Assembly (NCBI GenBank): GCA_023138975.1
Contig: JAGLON010000043.1
Coordinates: 47,677 to 111,676 of the forward strand
DNA from: Candidatus Zixiibacteriota bacterium
Lineage (GTDB): Bacteria > Zixibacteria > MSB-5A5 > GN15 > JAAZOE01
Direction: 5' to 3'
Length of the DNA stretch: 64,000 bases
Both the position numbers and the translations under genes were made by a program. The notes beneath the pieces were generated by a model. That model was not told the DNA's origin, ran no database searches, and saw only the letters and a list, made by a program, of their open reading frames with translations. Shown here piece by piece: positions 58,774 to 64,000 of this stretch. Numbering within the stretch: the stretch's first letter is position 1; the number at the start of each line of letters is the position of its first letter.

Positions 58774-59738
58774 TTCGGTCATTCATATGGACGCCTGAGG
58801 AAGGTACTTCGGTTTACGAGGGAGTTATTGATTTCGATAAATATCTCTCGCAGCCGGATCTCATTATGTGGGTGGATATGACTGCGCCTTCCGACAAAGA
58901 ATCGTATGTCCTCACGCATGACTTTAATTTCCATCCACTGGCTATTGAGGATGTTATTTCGGAAGTTCCTCGTCCTAAAATCGATGATTATGGCAAGTAT
59001 CTCTTTTTAGTTTTCCAGATTGCGGACTATATGGGCAAGGAGACAGGTCTTAAAGTCAGTGAAGTGGATTTCTTTTTGACCAAAAATTGTCTCGTTACTG
59101 TCCATTTTGATGATCATCAGGTCTTCGAAAATCTATATACCAGAGCCGGCAAGGATGATCGGCTATTTTTCAGAGGAGCCGATTTTCTGTTTCATGCTGT
59201 ACTTGATAGTGTCATTGACAATTATACTTCAGCTCTCGATTTACTTGAATTTGAGGTCGATGCGGTTGAGGACGATGTCTTTGAGGAACCGGATGAGGAG
59301 ACTGTCAAAACGATATTTACGCTTCGTCGTGATATCCATCATATGAAACGTATCGCTCAGCCCCAGCAAGAAGTTCTGGCCATGATTACCCGGGAAGATT
59401 ATGAACTGATTTCTGAGAAAACATCAGTTTACTTAAGCGATATTCTCGACCATATGCAGCGTATCAATGAGACGGCTGAGTCGCATCGGGATACACTCAA
59501 GTCGGCTTTGGATGTATATTATTCAAGTGTTTCAACCCGCACCAACGAAATAATAAAAGTTCTTACTATTTTTACGGCAATATTGATGCCGCCTACATTT
59601 TTAGTAGGTCTTTATGGGATGAATTTCAAGTATATGCCTGAAATCACCTGGAAATACGGATATGCTTTTTTCTGGGGTCTGGTCGTTATTATTACCATTG
59701 CTTTATTGTTTTTCTTCAAGAAAAAGAAGTGGATTTGA
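58770..59738 (+). CDS. corA: CorA-family Mg2+/Co2+ transporter
   Basis: C-terminal YGMNF motif (FLVGLYGMNFKYMPE) and two TMs; HPLAIEDVISEVPRPKIDDYGKYLFLV. Confidence 0.95.
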   Translation: MIRSFIWTPEEGTSVYEGVIDFDKYLSQPDLIMWVDMTAPSDKESYVLTHDFNFHPLAIEDVISEVPRPKIDDYGKYLFLVFQIADYMGKETGLKVSEVDFFLTKNCLVTVHFDDHQVFENLYTRAGKDDRLFFRGADFLFHAVLDSVIDNYTSALDLLEFEVDAVEDDVFEEPDEETVKTIFTLRRDIHHMKRIAQPQQEVLAMITREDYELISEKTSVYLSDILDHMQRINETAESHRDTLKSALDVYYSSVSTRTNEIIKVLTIFTAILMPPTFLVGLYGMNFKYMPEITWKYGYAFFWGLVVIITIALLFFFKKKKWI

Positions 59739-59844
59739 AACTATTCCTCACTTTTTAGCGTTTTCATTTAATAATACCAAAAATATCCTGAATTGATTAG
59801 ATTGTAGTGTGCCATAAATACTTAATTGAACAAAGAAAAATATC

Positions 59845-61473
59845 ATGATTGAACGCGCGATTCCATTCTCTAAGCAAGCGGGATATTCTACACTATTCCA
59901 TGATTTTGTTGATTCTGGTAGCAACCTATCAAGTTTCTTTCCCGGCAACACAGCCAAACGCGCCATAGATGAAGTTATTTCTCGCGAATATCAGCGCCAG
60001 CTTATGGTTGATATCCTGACCCGCCAAAACCGGGACTGGTGTGCGCCTCAACCAGTTCTGGATAATATCGAAAAACTGAAACAAGACAATTCGATTATAG
60101 TTACCGCAGGACAACAGGCTGTATTGTTTGGCGGGCAATACATGATTCTCCTCAAAGCAATCGGAGCTATTAAAAAAGCCGAGGAGATTGAAAGGCAGTT
60201 TAATATACCTGCCGTGCCGTTATTTTGGATAGCCGCTGACGATCATGATTTTCAGGAAATCTCTTTTGTGCATATGCCGAACCGCCGGGGCGAATTAGAA
60301 AAGTTGGCCGTTGATGTGCCGAAGGATAATATCCAACCGCCGGTTGGAGCGATAAGTTTTGATACTTCTATGGAAAGAGAAATTGAGGGGCTTACGGAAT
60401 CATTGCCCGATAATGATTTCAAGCAGGAAGCATTGGATTTGCTGACTCAACATTATTCGGCCGGAAAAGGTATTGTTGAATCTTTTGGCAGTCTAATGAC
60501 TGAATTTCTTGGCAAATACGGTTTAGTCATGTTCAATCCATATGACCATAAGTTTAAAAAAGCTTGTGCTCCTGTTTTATCCGAAATAATCTCACAAACC
60601 GCAGAGATTAAAAACAGTTTAGCAAATCGAAACAATGAGCTAAAAGATGCCGGGTACCATTTACAGGTAGAAAAAGCGAAAACTGCCGCCTATATGTTCT
60701 ATCATTCTCCTCATCGTACACCGCTTCATACCACCGAGTCGGGCTATTCAGCCGGAGCTGATGATTTCAGCAGGGATGAAGTTCTTCACAAAATAGAGGC
60801 AGATGCCTTACAATTTTCTCCCGATGTGATAACGAGACCTTTGATGCAGTCATATTTCTTTCCGGTCGCGTCATTTATCGGAGGCCCGGCAGAAATTGCT
60901 TATTTTGCCCAACTGAGGCCGTTATTTGATTTGTTCGCGATACCAGCGCCTGAGGTTTGCATGCGTCCTTCAGCGACCCTGATTGAGAAAAAACATGAAA
61001 AAACAATTAGTGAGTATCAGCTTTCATTCTCAGATATCACTTCAGACATTAGTCGGGTTATTGATAGAATTGTCATGAGTAATTTTCCTTCGCAAATAGA
61101 AAGCAAGTTCAATAACGGCCGTAACCGTGCCATGCGGGAACTGAGAGAGTTTAAGGAGTCGTTGACGTCTCTTAATAAGGGACTTGATGACGCGATAAAC
61201 GGCGTCGAAAAGAAAATCGATTATCAATATTCGGAAATCTGGAAAAAAGTGATATCAGCTCATAAGAAAAAGAATAAATTAGTCAGGGAAAAGCTGAGTA
61301 GACTGCATGAAAATCTTTATCCCTATAATACTCCGGCCGAGCGAGTTATATCACCGATTTACTTTGTCTCCAGATACGGACGGGGCATTATAGATTTCAT
61401 ATTTGAACAAGTGTCATCCAATGTGAATGCACATCAGATACTGACGCTATCGGAGTACCATGAAAAAACTTAA
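59845..61473 (+). CDS. bshC: Bacillithiol biosynthesis protein BshC
   Basis: VTAGQQAVLFGGQYMILLKAIGAIKKAEEIE; PLFWIAADDHDFQEIS; FFPVASFIGGPAEIAYFAQLRPLFDLF; next to bshA. Confidence 0.93.
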   Translation: MIERAIPFSKQAGYSTLFHDFVDSGSNLSSFFPGNTAKRAIDEVISREYQRQLMVDILTRQNRDWCAPQPVLDNIEKLKQDNSIIVTAGQQAVLFGGQYMILLKAIGAIKKAEEIERQFNIPAVPLFWIAADDHDFQEISFVHMPNRRGELEKLAVDVPKDNIQPPVGAISFDTSMEREIEGLTESLPDNDFKQEALDLLTQHYSAGKGIVESFGSLMTEFLGKYGLVMFNPYDHKFKKACAPVLSEIISQTAEIKNSLANRNNELKDAGYHLQVEKAKTAAYMFYHSPHRTPLHTTESGYSAGADDFSRDEVLHKIEADALQFSPDVITRPLMQSYFFPVASFIGGPAEIAYFAQLRPLFDLFAIPAPEVCMRPSATLIEKKHEKTISEYQLSFSDITSDISRVIDRIVMSNFPSQIESKFNNGRNRAMRELREFKESLTSLNKGLDDAINGVEKKIDYQYSEIWKKVISAHKKKNKLVREKLSRLHENLYPYNTPAERVISPIYFVSRYGRGIIDFIFEQVSSNVNAHQILTLSEYHEKT

Positions 61474-62590
61474 AATTGGAATTACCTGCTATCCGGTTGC
61501 CGGAGGCTCAGGAATTGTCGCTACCGAGTTAGGGATAAAACTGGCTGAGCGCGGGCATCAGGTTCATTTTATCGCTTATGCCTTACCGTTTCGCCTTGAT
61601 GTATATAAACCTAATCTGTATTTTCATGAAGTAGAGACTGTTTCGTATCAATTATTCAAGTATCCTCCTTATACATTGACGTTGGCGGCCAAAATGGCCG
61701 AAATATCGGAAGCGTACGAGCTTGATCTGCTTCATGTTCATTATGCTATACCACACGCATCGGCAGCTTTTTTGGCCCGACAGCTAACGAATAATCATTC
61801 TCCCAAAATTATTACCACCCTTCATGGGACAGATATTACATTGGTTGGTACGGATAAATCATATTATGATATTACTCGATTCTCGATTCGCATGTCGGAC
61901 GGAATAACGGCAGTATCAGATTATTTGGCGAAAGAGACAATTGAAGAATTCAAGCTTGAAAAACATATCGAAGTTATTCCCAATTTTATTGATGTTGAAC
62001 GATTCAAGCCGGGAAGTACCTCCTGTTGCCGGAAAAACTTTGCTGAAACCGACGAGAAGCTGATCTGCCATATCTCTAACTTTAGGCCGGTTAAACGCAT
62101 CATGGATGTCATCGAGATATTTAATAGAATCCAATCTGTGGTACCGGCTAAAATGTTGATGATAGGTGAAGGACCCGATACTATGCTGGCACGAAGAGCT
62201 GTCAAAAAGCTTGGATTGGTTGATAAAGTAAGATTCCTCGGTAATCAAGCCAAGGTTGAGGAAGTGCTCTCCAATGTAGATTTATTCCTGTGTCCCTCCG
62301 AAGAAGAATCATTTGGTTTGGCCGCCCTTGAGGCCTTAGCCTGTGGGGTTCCTGTAATAGGTTCTTCCGGAACCGGACTGGTTGAAGTCGTTGAGCATGG
62401 TGTTAACGGATTTTTATGCCCGGTAGCTGATACCGGAGCCATGGCAAAAGCCGCATTATCTCTCTTGACAGGCCTGTGTGATCTTAGTTTATTTAAGGCA
62501 CGTGCGGCTGAAATATCTCATCAGAAATTTAATTCCAAAGTCGTCGTTGACCATTATGAAAACTATTATCATCAAGTCTTAGAGGGGTAG
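61460..62590 (+). CDS. bshA: N-acetyl-alpha-D-glucosaminyl L-malate synthase
   Basis: KIGITCYPVAGGSGIVATELGIKLAERGHQVHFI; LHVHYAIPHASAAFLARQ; GT4 C-terminal CPSEEESFGLAALEALACGVPVIGS. Confidence 0.95.
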   Translation: MKKLKIGITCYPVAGGSGIVATELGIKLAERGHQVHFIAYALPFRLDVYKPNLYFHEVETVSYQLFKYPPYTLTLAAKMAEISEAYELDLLHVHYAIPHASAAFLARQLTNNHSPKIITTLHGTDITLVGTDKSYYDITRFSIRMSDGITAVSDYLAKETIEEFKLEKHIEVIPNFIDVERFKPGSTSCCRKNFAETDEKLICHISNFRPVKRIMDVIEIFNRIQSVVPAKMLMIGEGPDTMLARRAVKKLGLVDKVRFLGNQAKVEEVLSNVDLFLCPSEEESFGLAALEALACGVPVIGSSGTGLVEVVEHGVNGFLCPVADTGAMAKAALSLLTGLCDLSLFKARAAEISHQKFNSKVVVDHYENYYHQVLEG

Positions 62591-62592
62591 TT

Positions 62593-63306
62593 ATGAAGCT
62601 TGACGTATTGGCGATTGCGGCTCACCCGGATGATGTGGAAATAACCTGCGGCGGCACGATGATAAAACTAGCCGATCTGGGCAAATCTACCGGAGTACTT
62701 GACCTGACCGAAGGCGAGATGGGGACCCTGGGAACTCCCGCCGAAAGACTTGAAGATGCCGCTGATGCGGCTAAAATATTAAATCTTGCAATGAGGGAAA
62801 ACCTTCATCTACCGGATGCGGCCCTGGAACCAAACCGGGATAATCGCCTCAAGATTGCCAAGGTGATTCGAGATTATCAGCCGGATTTGGTAATTTTGCC
62901 CTATCGTGATTGCCAACGGCACCCCGATCACCGCATAACCTCTATCCTCGGATACGATGCCTGTTTTTTGGCCGGCTTGAAAAAAGCGGCCTTGGACGGT
63001 AAGCCGTTTCGACCTCGTAAAATTATTTACGCGACTTCGTTTATCGATGCAACTCATACATTTTTTGTTGATGTCTCTGAACAGTTTGAGCGTAAACACA
63101 AAGCGGTCGCGGCGTTTCGATCTCAGTTTGATGGTTCGGCTCAATCGCGGCAGATTTTTAAACCGGGCAACGATATTTTTGAACTGATGAATACTTATTG
63201 CCGCAAATATGGTATTGATGTCGGATGCATCTATGCTGAGGCGTTTTATACGATTGAACCGATGCTGGTAGATGACCCGACCGACCTCAAAGTCCGCTCG
63301 ATATAA
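62593..63306 (+). CDS. bshB1: Bacillithiol biosynthesis deacetylase BshB1
   Basis: LDVLAIAAHPDDVEITCGGTMIKLADLGKSTGVLDLTEGEMGTLGT; RHPDHR motif. Confidence 0.95.
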   Translation: MKLDVLAIAAHPDDVEITCGGTMIKLADLGKSTGVLDLTEGEMGTLGTPAERLEDAADAAKILNLAMRENLHLPDAALEPNRDNRLKIAKVIRDYQPDLVILPYRDCQRHPDHRITSILGYDACFLAGLKKAALDGKPFRPRKIIYATSFIDATHTFFVDVSEQFERKHKAVAAFRSQFDGSAQSRQIFKPGNDIFELMNTYCRKYGIDVGCIYAEAFYTIEPMLVDDPTDLKVRSI

Positions 63307-63372
63307 AGCCATACTTGTAGGGTGTATGTTAACACACCTCCCGACCTCAGGGCAGGACAATAGCCTTTATTT

Positions 63373-63388
63373 CCCCTCTCTAGAGGGG
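63373..63388. repeat. Intergenic hairpin, copy 1
   Basis: CCCCTCT-CT-AGAGGGG. Confidence 0.6.
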
Positions 63389-63501
63389 ACCTGTATCAAG
63401 CTATTTTTAGTTTATTAATCATTCGAGATGTCCAAATTACCTACAGTGCTTTCTATTGTACTTCAAAAATAAGTAATAAACGCAAAAACTAACGGCAACA
63501 T

Positions 63502-63541
63502 CCCCTCTATAAGAGGGGTGCCCGACAGGGCGGGGTGTGTT
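63502..63541. repeat. Intergenic hairpin copy 2 plus GC-rich REP-like tail
   Basis: CCCCTCT-ATA-AGAGGGG followed by TGCCCGACAGGGCGGGGTGTGTT. Confidence 0.6.
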
Positions 63542-64000
63542 GAAAAAGCAGCCTGAAATGTCCTCATCCGCCTGTTTAGAAAATCTTGCAAGCGAAAGCG
63601 AGTTAGATTATCTTAATCCCGCTTTTTTCAGGGGGGTGAATCCCCTTCTTGGCTTTTGTAAAGGTGAAATGTGCATTACAGGATAATGGCTTCACTCGTA
63701 TTTGACGAGTACTTTGCGTTTTTCAAATAAACATGTTGTTTTCATTGTTATTTCTACTACAGATTGGTGCAAGCGATAATAAGGTATCAGGTTATAGAGA
63801 ATTTGGTTCGTTTGCTCACTTTTAGGGTTTTTATTCTTTTTGATTAAGATTTAATGGTTCAATGGATAGATATAGTCTATTTAAGATTGCTGTTTTCATC
63901 ACTCATCCTTTTTAATGGTGTCTATTATAGTTGATAACCTCTGAATTAGTAGTACATTGGTTGTGAAATTGTTTCTGGGGCAGACGGGGGCTGTATAGTA

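Noticed and set aside
62809-63360. Minus-strand 183-aa ORF
   Set aside because: Almost fully antisense to bshB1, with no recognisable domain.
1-64000. Search by eye for CRISPR arrays, tRNA/rRNA genes, transposases, integrases, phage genes
   Set aside because: No regularly spaced repeats, no transposase/integrase translation and no recognisable tRNA or rRNA segments were seen; a tRNAscan/Infernal run would be needed for certainty.

Overview
This 64 kb window looks like ordinary chromosome from a Gram-negative, probably FCB-superphylum (Zixibacteria-like) bacterium. The lineage is inferred from gene content only. I saw no mobile elements, CRISPR arrays, rRNA or tRNA. From left to right it contains: (i) an amino-acid/acyl-CoA fermentation block (indolepyruvate:ferredoxin oxidoreductase iorA/iorB, butyrate kinase, two phosphate-butyryltransferase paralogs); (ii) a PpiD/SurA-type PPIase, an M23 peptidase, a gluzincin peptidase, an LpxL-like acyltransferase, a MacA/MacB/TolC-like set with no local ATPase, a GT9 heptosyltransferase, a decayed PfkB kinase and TldD/TldE; (iii) an ankyrin protein, an uncharacterised four-repeat secreted protein, a SucD-like protein lacking the catalytic phospho-histidine, a HEPN-type protein and a tryptophanase; (iv) a tightly packed co-directional run of envelope/secretion genes: a PorU-like C25 peptidase, a PorV-like barrel with a ~590-aa beta-propeller insertion, an M6 metalloprotease with a T9SS-like C-terminal domain, two DUF5683-like proteins, an NHL protein, a giant barrel, an Omp85 protein and an archaeal-type UbiA prenyltransferase; (v) a complete Bat aerotolerance operon with a 31-codon mini-ORF; (vi) YbhN-like, CorA and a full bacillithiol operon (bshC-bshA-bshB1); (vii) a non-coding, hairpin-rich tail. 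The strongest candidates for something undescribed are the PorV/propeller fusion and its operon, the repeat protein at 21.5-23.3 kb, and the two enzyme paralogs that have lost catalytic residues. All family calls are by eye from the translations; no database search was run.
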